This document shows, piece by piece, positions 1 through 10,130 of a DNA stretch of 64,000 nucleotides. The stretch's first letter is position 1, and each line of letters begins with the position of its first letter. The notes under the pieces are model-generated. The model was not told the origin of the DNA. It did not search any database and was given only the letters and a program-made list of their open reading frames with translations. The translations under genes and the position numbers were made by a program. Where the stretch lies: contig NC_088789.1 of the NCBI RefSeq assembly GCF_949628265.1, positions 28,265,883 through 28,329,882 on the forward strand, in the 5' to 3' direction. Origin of the DNA: Cloeon dipterum. Taxonomy: Eukaryota; Arthropoda; Insecta; Ephemeroptera; Baetidae.

Positions 1-73
1 TTTTTTAAGAATTAAATTAATTTTTAATCTTGTCTTGTACAGGAATTTCTTAATTTGGACTCTTGTGTTTCAG

Positions 74-3000
74 CAATCTCAGGGTTCCGTGTTCAACGTT
101 CCTTTGGATTCGTTCAGCTCGCCTTCGGAGCCTACGCCCAGCGTTTCGAGCGCAAATTCCGACTACGGAGTCGAGTTCAAGTACCACGACTACAACGAAC
201 TGACCCAGTTCCTGCGGCTGACCAGCTCACGTTTCCCCAGCCTCACTGCCCTCTACTCGATAGGAAAATCTGTCCAGGGTGAGTGAAATACGACCTTCCT
301 CAAGGTTAACCACGCACGCAATGCTCTTTCTCGACGCGCAAATGAATGTTTTGGTCGTTTGCCAGATGCGTGTGTGCAGAGTGTGGCTGGCGCAATGCAT
401 GAATATTTAAATGTCGATGACCGCGAATGGATAGAAACGGCGGAAAATGTAACTTCTCAATCTCTTTTCGGGACGACGAGCCGCAGCAGCTAGAGTGCCT
501 TCTCGTCCTGCTATGAAAAGCAGGCTAGCTGCTCAATTATTTAGGTCACGTTGCGCAAGTACAGAAAAATCCACGCCCGCTTAATGACAGCAAAGTTTTC
601 ACAGCACTAAATTTCTTCCCCTGATCGTGCGAGAGGCAAACGCTGAGCTGTTTTCCACCCTTGCTCTCTACGTGACTTGGGTTTATGCAGTTATTTTCTG
701 TCCGTCCAGAGTTTCTCGACATTTTAACAGCAAGAAAATTCCGGATTTAAAATTTTGACTAGGAAAAATTAAAGAAAAATGGTTCTCATCTCGTTTTTAA
801 GGGTCAAAAACCGCAAAATTTAGTAAATAAAAATGTTTTTAATATTTCCAAATCGTTTAAAACAGTTTTATTTCCAAATTTGACACTTTTTGTCCATTTC
901 CCGCCATTTGCAAAATCTCCAGACCCTATTTTCTATTTTAAAAATAACAAACTACATCTGCATGTCGCATGTTTTGAAACAAACGATAAAAACCCGACGC
1001 TGTTTTGCAAAATTTATTTTTATTTTGGTCCGCGCTGAAGTGCAAAGCCGGGCTGAAAAGTGACGCACGACCGATTTTTCCGCGCAATGAACTTTTCCCT
1101 CTTGGAGGTTTTCCAAGTCGGAACTTTTTCGCCAATTTCGCTCTCAGCGGCGAGGCGTGGACCCATTAATACACATACTGGCCAAATCTGTCAAAAGCAT
1201 TAATCACTTTGGCCGGCGGCGGCACCGAATGCGATCAACCGCCAAATATAATTCCAATATCGCTCTCGCCTAATGGCAAACACATGAAGATTAATTGTAA
1301 AACGGTCGCGCGCGCCACTACCATAATATAATAGACACCAAATTCGCCGTCAAATCACTTAAGAGGCTTTTTGCGGCGTGTCGCGTGGGCCTTTTACCCA
1401 ATTGGCCCGAAACTTTTCTTGTTTTTGTTTTGGCGTATTTCCCTCGAGCCGCCGGAAAATGCAAAACTCTCTGTTCCACTTGGCAAACTGCCTCACACCG
1501 AAAAAGCGACCATAAATAACATCGAGATGGAAAAGTTTCTGGCTGGCTCCGAAATTGTCCATAAACTTCCTCTTTTTGCGGTTTGCGACGAGACTGATGA
1601 GCAAAACGTTGACAACAATAACAGAAAATTTTAAGCTTTTTAGATTTGAAAAAATGAAATTATAGCCCGAACCTCTCTGCTCAGCGTTTTAATCAATAAG
1701 AAATAAATAAATATATGCACCGCAGAGGTCTGAGAATCCGTTGCAACGATCGAGTCTTGAATATTATTCAATCTCCTTAGGTAGCAACAAAACAGCTGTA
1801 AACACAATTACAAATACGGTGTCGGTGAATCGCTCTGCTGAATATTCGCCGATCGCGCCGCAGCTGAGTCAAGGTTTGCGCAAATAAGGCTCTCATTAAG
1901 AACAATCAAAGGGGGATCATTGACATTGGCGGCGGTGTGCAGGGTGCGTGTGAGAGATTCCTAACGGCAGACCGGCTGCTAATCTGTCCCGTTATAATCG
2001 AGAATAACCGGATAGCCTTTTACCTTGGATTTCGTTCTACGGTGCTGCTGCTGCGAAACAAGGAGACTCTTGCTTGCTTTCTTGCTTGCCCATATATTCC
2101 CCCTGCAGCCGAGAGAAGAGAAGGAAAGGAAAAATAATAATAAAAAAAACACCGTCGTTTCAACACTCGCGGCTAATTAACTCCTGACGAAAACGAGAAG
2201 ATTATCGCCAGACGAGCGGCGCCAGGTGCTTTGACCCCGCACCGCACCGGCAAACTTGTTTCTGCACTCAAGTAGTGGCCATATTTATTACTTATTTTTA
2301 TACACCCACCGATTTCCTGGTGACAGGAGGCAGAGACGAGGCATATTAAAAAAAATTAAATGGCAAGACGTGTATTACAAAAATGTCCTAAAAACGAATC
2401 AGTGTTTTTTTTAAGTGCGTGCGTGCAGTAAATTCCACGGCGCGGCGCATTTTTTCGCTTGGAACTCGCAAACTAGCCTAATTACCGCAATTTTTTTCAC
2501 GGTCGATAGCCAATAGTTGCACGCGCGCCGGACTGTCGTCGAGTAAGAGGTGCGAGAACTGCCGCTATACGTTTACGGTTACTTTCCAAGCATTTTTCGC
2601 GTATTGTCCACCACGAGATAAGTGTCAATTTAATCAGCAGGCCCAAAATGGGCCAACACGTGTGTAAAAATGCAATTTTCTCTTATTCCAACGAACAAAT
2701 TTAGCCAAAAAAATCACGATTCCAAATTCGAGACCTTTTGAATGATGAAAAATCGAAAGTAAGTTCAGCGATATTTGGTTGGATTTTTCAAAAACGCTCC
2801 CGCAAACCTGAGGGGATATAGGGGCCTCAAGACATGCGGGATTATTATCTGTCCCCTAATTTTCAGGCAAATCTGCAAACAGTTTAAAGGTTTTTAGGCG
2901 CAGAAAATGATCTTGTCCCTAAAAATATCAAATTTTATCTGGCTTTGTTGCCTTGTCTGGCTTATAAATAACGATATTATGCCTCGATTGTAATGTGACT

Positions 3001-5831
3001 TTGATGAGAACAAACACTGATAACAATCTGTGTGACGTTGTGCTTTCAGGTCGCGACTTGTGGGTCATGGTGGTGTCCGCCTCCCCGTACGAGCACATGA
3101 TTGGCAAGCCGGACGTCAAGTACGTGGCCAACATGCACGGCAACGAGGCCGTCGGCCGCGAAATGATGCTGCACTTGATCCACGTGAGTCGCTCCCCAAT
3201 GGCATGCTGCCCCTATTGATTTTGCGCGCGCCACACACAGCTAGAGAGCGAGATGAGAAGCGGCAGGGTGCTGCTGACAATGACGGAGTAGGGTGGCTAC
3301 GGCTAGCCGCTCTCCACACAAACAAAAAACCCCGTTGCTCTTGTTTTACTGACCACTCGGCGGGGGATCCATTTCTCCCGACAAAGAGTGAAAGCGAAAT
3401 TTCCTGCTCTATAATATGTTTGAAAATATTTTAAATTAATTAATTGAGGCACTCTTATTCGAACTGGTTCAAATTAATTATTTTTTTCAGTACTTGGTGA
3501 CCAGCTACGAGACTGACCAGTACATTAGGTGGCTTTTGGACAACACAAGGATCCACATCCTGCCCTCGATGAACCCCGACGGCTTCGAGGTGGCCCGCGA
3601 AGGCACCTGCGACGGAGGACAAGGCCGGTACAACGCTCTAGGCTTCGATTTGAACCGCAACTTCCCCGACTACTTCAAGCAGAACAACAAGAACCCCCAG
3701 CCCGAGACGGACGCCGTCAAGGAGTGGGTGTCCAAAATCCAGTTCACCCTGTCGGGCAGTCTGCACGGCGGCGCCCTCGTTGCCAGCTACCCCTTCGACA
3801 ACACCCCTACCACAAGTAAGAATTTAATTTAAATAATTAATGCCAAATCGAGAGATAGGGACAAAAATAAATAAAGAGCCAATCTTTTTCCTAAACTGCT
3901 TTCAAAGGACTTTGCAAAACCTCAGCTTCGTGTTCAGGTATCTGTCCCCTGATACACTTCAGAAGACTAATTTTTAAAAAAATTCTTCCAGGCTTCAACA
4001 GCTACAACTCGCCACCCTCCGTCACTCCCGACGACGATGTGTTCAAACACTTGGCCCTCACTTACTCCTCGAACCACGAGGAAATGCACCGAGGAGAGCC
4101 CTGCAAGGCCGGCACCCCGTCCTTCAACCAGGGTATCACCAACGGAGCTTCCTGGTACCCACTCACAGGTAAAATCAAATTCTGCGGTACATTTATACAA
4201 AATTTAATCTTAACATCGACAAAAAAAATTAATACAAAACAGGCGGAATGCAGGACTTCAATTACGTTTGGAACGGATGTATGGAGGTCACGATCGAGAT
4301 GTCGTGCTGCAAGTATCCTGCCAGGTCACAGCTGCCCAAATTCTGGGAACAAAACCGACTGGTATAAATTATTCATACGAGAAATGATGGTTTTTGTTAA
4401 AAAGGACGATTTTGTTTCAGCCCCTTGTGAAATATCTGGCCGAAGCGCACCGCGGAGTGCAAGGCTTCGTGCAGGACGAGAACGGCAACCCTATTGAAAA
4501 GGCGTCGCTCAAGGTCAAGAGCCGCGAGGTCGGATTCCACACAACCAAATACGGAGAGTTCTGGCGAGTGCTGCTGCCTGGCCAGTACATTCTCTCGGTG
4601 CGTATTGACATTAATTTATTAGAACCAAAAGGACACAATTTGCGTAATCGTTTTTTTTAAATTAGCTAATTGTTTTCGATTTTTGACCGTGCAAATCGAT
4701 TTCTGGGAGTCACAATCGGACCATTAGGTTGGCAAGGCGTGCCGGAAATCGGTGGACGTGTTGACACCGTTAATTTGGCCGATTTTGGCACTGGCTAAGG
4801 ATTGAGACGAGAGCTCAAAAATGCTGGTTGTAACCGTGGCGCTGCTGTCTCGATCTTTGGCCAACCAGAGAACCACTCCCTTCTCTCATTGGTCGCCGGC
4901 GTTCTCGAGACTAAGGGTTTGAACGAAAAAGCACCAAAGTAACGGTTTTTAATTTCGGCACGCCGCGACCAGATAGATTTGGCTGCTAACCCTAATTCGA
5001 TTGTCAGGAAACGATTGGCACTCTTAAAAATGAAATCCCAGCGCAATTCTGACCAGGATTCGCCAATTTTTCAATTTTTTTGCGCATTTTCCAAATTTAA
5101 TCCCGAAAATGTTTAATTTTGCCCAGAAAATTTTGGAAAATTACGAAGAATGTTTAAATTTTAGGTCTCTTAGTGAAACAAATTTTGTAAAAAGATTTTT
5201 GGTCCTCCATCATGAGAATTTTTGATTAAAAAAATGCGCAAATAACCCGCAAAATTTTTGCGTGGGTTTTTTGCAGTTAAATTCATGTTTTTGCGAACGT
5301 TTTTCGACGATTTTCCCATTTTAGGTGTTCGCGGAAGGCTACTACCCTCGCGAGGTGGAGTTCGCCGTGGTGGAGCAGCACCCGACGCTGCTGAACGTGA
5401 CCCTGGTGGCTGGCGCGGGCAAGGTAGGTCATCGGCCTCAGCAGAGGCGCAAGCCGCATCCGTTCGAGACGCCGCCCTGGCTGGGCGGCAGCGGTGCTGG
5501 GACAGGCATGGGTGTTCTGGTCACGCGGGGTCCTCCGCTGACAAACGTGGTGGGCAACCGGGGCGACATCGGGGACAACACTAACCCCCCCGGTGACATT
5601 GGTGGTGGCACTAACACGCGAGCCAATGATCAGTTCAAAGCAGTCACGACTTCCTCTTCGCAGAGCAACAACGTCGAGCCCTACACTTTCTTCAATCCGG
5701 GCTCGTTCGCGCCCGTCACTTTCTCGCCCAGGCAGCCCGACATCCCCTCGTCGGCCGCCGGCAGGCCCCCGCGGCTCGCCGTGGCGCTCGCCACCGGCTG
5801 CTTGCTTGCCTGCTTCTTCCGAGTGCAATAA
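74..5831 (+). CDS. CPM: GPI-anchored metallocarboxypeptidase, CPM-like (5' end outside window)
   Basis: M14 zinc carboxypeptidase of the N/E (regulatory) subfamily, expected to remove C-terminal Arg/Lys from extracellular peptides. Exons read as 74-278, 3050-3183, 3491-3815, 3992-4168, 4243-4361, 4421-4597 and 5325-5831, all with GT..AG introns and matching phases, giving 547 residues in the window. Visible motifs are the zinc HxxE in [10 protein letters not shown], the [10 protein letters not shown] substrate-binding segment, [16 protein letters not shown] with the third zinc ligand, and the catalytic Glu in [15 protein letters not shown] transthyretin-like beta domain follows ([18 protein letters not shown]). 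The last exon adds a Gly/Asn/Pro-rich low-complexity tail and ends in a hydrophobic segment ([15 protein letters not shown]) with no cytoplasmic domain, as in GPI-anchored CPM. The signal-peptide exon lies upstream of position 1. Only one catalytic domain is seen, so carboxypeptidase D is less likely, although upstream repeats cannot be excluded. Confidence 0.88.
279..3049 (+). other. Large first visible intron of the carboxypeptidase gene
   Basis: 2.8 kb of AT-rich intron between donor GTGAGT at 279 and acceptor tgctttcag at 3049. Several GC-richer, CpG-containing stretches occur (around 1140-1340 and 2200-2580). No exon-like frame with good splice signals was recognised. Confidence 0.6.
4725..5030 (+). 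repeat. Fold-back MITE-like family A, degenerate copy
   Basis: Inside the intron 4598-5324. It shares GTGGCGCTGCTGTCTCGAT, a CTCATTGGTCG.CGGCGTTCTC block, CAAAGTAACGGTTT and the end CAGGAAACGATTGGC with the fuller copy at 7353-7723. Part of the left arm appears deleted. Confidence 0.6.
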
Positions 5832-6133
5832 CGACTTTTTTCTTGCCGTGCCGGACGATATTCTTGTGTTTCTATATGACTAGTCATGATGAGGGATATT
5901 TTTTATTATCCCTCGCATTCTCTCTCCGCCGCTGTTTGCAGACTTTTGACAGTGCATGTGATCTTTCTGGGTTCATTTTAAGCTGAATCTCATTCAAATA
6001 TTTTCCTAATTTATTTTAAACTATTGTGGCAAGGGCCCGAGGAAGATGTTGGCACAGCACAATTGCACCTTTTCTCAGGTCCAATCAGGGTGACCAGGAA
6101 AAACACAACAGCTTGTTCTAAAGAAGAATCGCA

Positions 6134-6524
6134 TAGTGTTCGAAGCCGCTAACAGATGGCGCCACCGTATACTTTCACAATAAATTTAATTTTAATTAAC
6201 TTCCGCTGTGATTTCAGACTCACTCTTGCCACTGTGCATTCTCCAATTAAAATGCTTTCTTTTGACATGCTGAAACCCAAAATCAGTCCAGCCATTCGCT
6301 GTAGAAACGTTGGAAAAGATTTTGAATTTCAAAAAATAGTTTTTCCCGACTCTACGGCGATTGGCTTAACTGATTTTGGTTTTCAGCACGTCAAAAGAAA
6401 ACATTTTACGTGAAGAACTCCCACAGTGGCAGGATGGACTGTGAAATCACAGCGGAAATTCCTTAAAATTAAATTTATTACTAAAGAACACGGTGGCGTC
6501 ATCTGTTGGCGGCTTTGAACACTA
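6134..6524. mobile_element. Fold-back MITE-like family B, copy 1
   Basis: About 390 bp with terminal inverted repeats of roughly 160 bp. The left end reads TAGTGTTCGAAGCCGCTAAC and the right end, reverse-complemented, TAGTGTTCAAAGCCGCCAAC. The pairing continues through AGATGGCGCCACCGT, CCGCTGTGATTTCA, TTTCTTTTGACATGCTGAAA and AAAATCAGT. There is no coding capacity. A related copy lies at 23757-24094. Confidence 0.8.
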
Positions 6525-7352
6525 AGGGCTAACACAACTGGTGACTGTTTTTTTTTCTTTCGAGGATATTTTTTCCCTGGCTTTGAATTACGAATAAAAT
6601 ATCCTGAGCCACATTAGAGGTGCAATGGCGCTGTCACTACATTTTCCCAGAGTCACGGTGTGGAGTGATTTCACAATTTCATTTGATTTAAGTATATAAA
6701 GGCACAAAGTCAAACAAAAAAGCACAATACTAGTCATTCAAGTGCAAAACTGCCGGGTCTGTACCAAAATCTTTTCTTCACAGCTGCACTTTCTTGTTTG
6801 AGGTGTACAATCCATAAGTCGTGTTCTGAATTCGAGTGAATGTTGTTACAAAATAATGTACATAACTCTCTGAACGCCTATTGATCTCTCTGTTGCTTAA
6901 AAAACGAGATAAAATATAATGTAATAAAAATACAGGTTCCTCCTTACGCGGGAACGCCCTTCTGGCCACAACATAGAGCATTAGATGACGAAAAAGAGGT
7001 ACTAATATAGTGGCATAAATTAAACATATAAAAACATAATTGTTAAAAACCAATTTCAGATAAATTCTAGCGATTAAACATTTTTTGGAGTTAAATGAAA
7101 TTAAGTGCCTTTGAGAACTGTAACACTACACCAAATATTACTGTTGAACATGTACTGATAAGAATTATTTTGTAAAAAACAAACAAACAATGTCTTTTAG
7201 TCCCGCCGCTATAGATAAATTATAATCCTAATAATAAAATTGAAACAACGTGCTAGACAATTAATCCAGGGTTTGAGTCGCATGATGCATGTCTCAGCAT
7301 GAACAGTTAACCCTTTTATAAAAACGCTTCAACTTAAAGTAACACTGGAATT

Positions 7353-7723
7353 CCTGAGGGTCGATAAAAAGTGCCGAAAATAGGTAGAAAACCGTTACAT
7401 TGGCGGTTTTTTGGTCTGAACTTAGCAACAAGAATGCCGTCGACCAATCAGGGTGCTCTCTGATTGGCGCTTGCCTATAATCGAGACAGCAGCGCCAAAG
7501 TGACAGTCAGCGCAATTAAGCACTTGCTATCACTGTGGCGCTGCTGTCTCGATTTCAGACAAGCGCTAATCATCCCTTCTCTGATTGGTCGATGGCGTTC
7601 TCTTTGCTAGGTTCAAACCAAAACCCGCCAAAGTAACAGTTTCTACTTTCCCGCTGATTTTCGGCACGTCGTGTCGAACTGTCGACTGGGTGATTCGGCT
7701 GTTTAACTTATTCTGACCCTCAG
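7353..7723. mobile_element. Fold-back MITE-like family A, fuller copy
   Basis: Outer ends CCTGAGGGTC (7353-7362) and GACCCTCAGG (7714-7723). Long inverted arms of about 135 bp include TGCCGAAAAT, CGACCAATCAG, GGCGCTTG and ATCGAGACAGCAGCGCC, with a short central loop. Similarity to the 4725-5030 copy extends a little past the right end (AAACGATTGGC). No ORF. Confidence 0.75.
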
Positions 7724-8098
7724 GAAACGATTGGCGCACTGTCTATAATTCAATACAAGTGCTACTTTAATCCTGGGTCCACATATTTGTAAATTATGTT
7801 CGTGTAAATCGGAATTAAACTAATGGCATCGAACACACGTACAGTTGGAATCTGATGGAATCAAAACACAAGTTGGCACACAAGGACCACTTCTCAACCT
7901 CACCTCCTCCACCCTCACACAACTCAGTAATAACAAAAACAGTAGCAATCTAGAGTCTCTCACATTTCCACAAGACTGAAGGAAAGGTAATCATTGTAGT
8001 CTCTTCTTTACTTTTCTCATTTTTTTGTCTTGTAAATAAATCAGTGTGTGTCCACTCTTGGAAACTGGAGCGATTTTTAATCCGAATTTTTCCGATAG

Positions 8099-8266
8099 CC
8101 CGACGGATTCAGACCTCCGCAGGCTCCGCAGCGAGGACCCCCCTTCCCCCCGCAACAGTTCGCGCACCATCAGCAACAATTCAAGCAACCAGCGGACCCC
8201 AACTCTGGCATTTTCTCGAGTTTAAGCAGCGGATTCAACAGTCTAGTTAGCAACATTTTCGGCTGA
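8099..8266 (+). CDS. Candidate alternative 3'-terminal exon of the carboxypeptidase gene
   Basis: An open frame starts right after an acceptor (ttccgatag) at phase 0 and runs 55 codons to TGA. It encodes a Pro/Gln/His-rich, then Ser-rich tail (PDGFRPPQAPQRGPPFPPQQ, later GIFSSLSSGFNSLVSNIFG) unlike random sequence. The carboxypeptidase exon 5325-5831 contains a strong internal donor, AAG|GTAGGT, with the exon ending at 5423, also phase 0. Joining 5423 to 8099 keeps frame and replaces the hydrophobic GPI-type end with a soluble tail. AATAAA follows at 8470-8475. The join is inference; the exon could belong to a different transcript. Confidence 0.5.
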   Translation, partial: PDGFRPPQAPQRGPPFPPQQFAHHQQQFKQPADPNSGIFSSLSSGFNSLVSNIFG

Positions 8267-8469
8267 GTTTGTTCTTTCAATTCCTAACCAACTCCTTTTC
8301 ACCAAGACGACACAAAGCGATTGTTATTTATTGAAAAAACGAGACTAGCAGCAAGTTGTTTCATCTTGCCTTAAATGGAGAAATCAACAGCCAAAGAAGT
8401 TTCGGAGGGAATCTCGGGAGGGGTGGCGTCAAATTCAAATATTCATCTTGTAATTTAAGTTTGACACGC

Positions 8470-8517
8470 AATAAATCTATCTATCTAGTTTTTAATAATA
8501 AGAAGTTTCATTTTATT
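8470..8517. terminator. Convergent polyadenylation signals
   Basis: AATAAA on the plus strand at 8470-8475 would end the alternative carboxypeptidase transcript. The complementary signal for RFC5 (TTTATT on plus, 8512-8517) lies only about 9 nt past the RFC5 stop. The two 3' ends would overlap tail to tail. Confidence 0.5.
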
Positions 8518-8525
8518 CCTACCTT

Positions 8526-9868
8526 TCACGACTCCATGCCGATTTTTCTGGCCACTTGGAACGCAGCGACCAAAGAGCTCACTTGCACACTCTCCTCGGT
8601 GCCGAGAGCCAGACGCTCCTCGATATTCGCCAGCTTGACCAGAATTTCCATCCTGATCTTCGGCGGCAGCTCAACTGGAAAATAATAAATGAATTAATGA
8701 GACTTGAGCTCTGATTCCTTGATAAATCACATACTTCTGTGCACATAAAGGTGAATTTCAGTCAGAATGTCATTCAGTGCCAACCCCTTGTTGATTTTCA
8801 ACTCTTGAATATCTGATTGGGACAGTTAAATGATTAAAAAAAGGTTTCAAATCATCTGAAATTACTTACTGTAATAAGCAACCCTGAATTGCTCGTTGAG
8901 GAGCCACTTGACGATGTTTGCAATGTCAGAGCGCAACGGTTGGCCCACGCAGGAGTAAACCGAGTCTTCGTTTACTTCCGGGTAAGCCATGGAGGTACTT
9001 TGCAAAATATTTAGGACCTTTCTCATGTCCCCGTTGGAGAGGGTTAACAAGGCCTTTTTGCCATTTTCCGTGACTGGAACCCTACAAACGTTTGGGTTTA
9101 AAAAAGTGGAATAATGCGTGACGACGCATTATTACTTTTCCTGCTCGATAACATGCTCCAGCCGTGGCAGCATCTGCTCCGTTGTGAGGGGCCCAAATCG
9201 GAATCTGGTGCACCTCGACTGCACTGCAGGAATGATTTGGTTCAGGTAGTTGCAGATGATGCAGAATCTGACGTTGTCAGTGAACTTCTCGATGACTGCA
9301 ATTCAATACATACATACTTGTGATTTTTAAATAAAATTAAAAAGAAAATTTTTACCTCTGCGGAGAGCATTCTGAGCATCATTGGTCATCGCATCTGCCT
9401 CGTCAAGGATGATCAGTTTGTGGCCCTTGTTGAAAATGGTTTTCGTGCTGGCGAAGCTCAAAATTTGGCCTCGCACGATTCCAATGCCTCTGTCGTCGGA
9501 AGCGTTGAGCTCCAGCACCATCGAGGTGAACATCGCCGGTGAATAGAGTTGCCGAGCGCAGGCCAGGATTGTGCTCGTCTTACCCGTGCCCGGCGGTCCG
9601 TAAAACAGCAGGTGAGGTAGCTGGTCTTCGGTGATGAATCTGTTTACTGCAAATTAAATTAGAGACAATGCAAATAAATAAGAATCAGATAGGAAAAATT
9701 AAAACTCACTTGTCTTAATAATGTCTTCGTGGGAAATGAGGCTGTCCAAGGTGCTCGGCCGGTATTTTTCCACCCTGCAAATTCAAGAATTATAATAAAT
9801 AAACCCTTATATATCTTTAATTATTACCATGGCAAGTTGCCCTGTTTGGATTTCTCTCCCTCAACCAT
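8526..9868 (-). CDS. RFC5: Replication factor C subunit 5 (clamp loader small subunit)
   Basis: AAA+ subunit of the RFC complex that opens and loads PCNA onto primed DNA, acting in the nucleus. Exons on minus: 9868-9828, 9774-9710, 9646-9356, 9295-9136, 9081-8870, 8812-8735 and 8674-8526, encoding 331 residues, the usual family length. Visible features are the N-terminal PWVEKYRP box (the Trp codon is split across intron 1), Walker A GPPGTGKT, Walker [11 protein letters not shown], the NASDDRG segment and the RFC-box SRCTRFRF. The C-terminal collar has [15 protein letters not shown] and [17 protein letters not shown]. These match RFC5 (Drosophila RfC3) better than RFC2 or RFC4. The start ATG opens [14 protein letters not shown]. 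It shares a short bidirectional promoter region with Arp2. Confidence 0.95.
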
Positions 9869-10130
9869 GACAAAGCGTGGAAAAGTACAAAAACTCGAAG
9901 ACAAAACAAAAATATTGGCAAAACAGAGCGAATTCCCGCTAATTCAGTCAGCTGGCAACAGTGCTGCCATGACGCATGCGCACAACAGCTCCATAGGGGA
10001 CCAGACAGGCCTGTTTTGTGTAGGTGGCGCAGCGATCGATCGTGTCGGCTTTTAGTCAGCTGGGGGTGTGTTCGCTATCCTGGGGCGTCGGCTTTGTTTT
10101 TCGACAAATCCCTGATTACAGGGGACCGAG
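9869..10130. promoter_or_regulatory. Bidirectional promoter region between RFC5 and Arp2 with an NRF1-type palindrome
   Basis: Only 262 bp separate the two divergent start codons. It contains CGCATGCGCA at 9973-9982, which fits the core of the NRF1/erect-wing palindrome common in housekeeping promoters, and a GCGATCGATCG block near 10031. No TATA box was recognised. Function is inferred from position and motif. Confidence 0.55.

Larger units (their letters stand above)
5832..8098 (+). other. Region between the main carboxypeptidase stop and the alternative last exon
   Basis: 3' flank or alternative intron. AATAAA at 6593-6598 could end the main transcript. The stretch is largely filled by two unrelated fold-back elements (6134-6524 and 7353-7723). 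The longest open frame (about 90 codons, minus strand, 6778-7053) shows no family resemblance and is judged non-coding. Confidence 0.5.

Noticed and set aside
5283-5828. Long minus frame (181 codons) opposite the last carboxypeptidase exon
   Set aside because: Antisense shadow of a GC-rich coding exon.
6778-7053. Minus-strand frame of about 90 codons between two MITEs
   Set aside because: AT-rich composition, no motif or family resemblance, no splice or promoter context, and it lies beside mobile elements.
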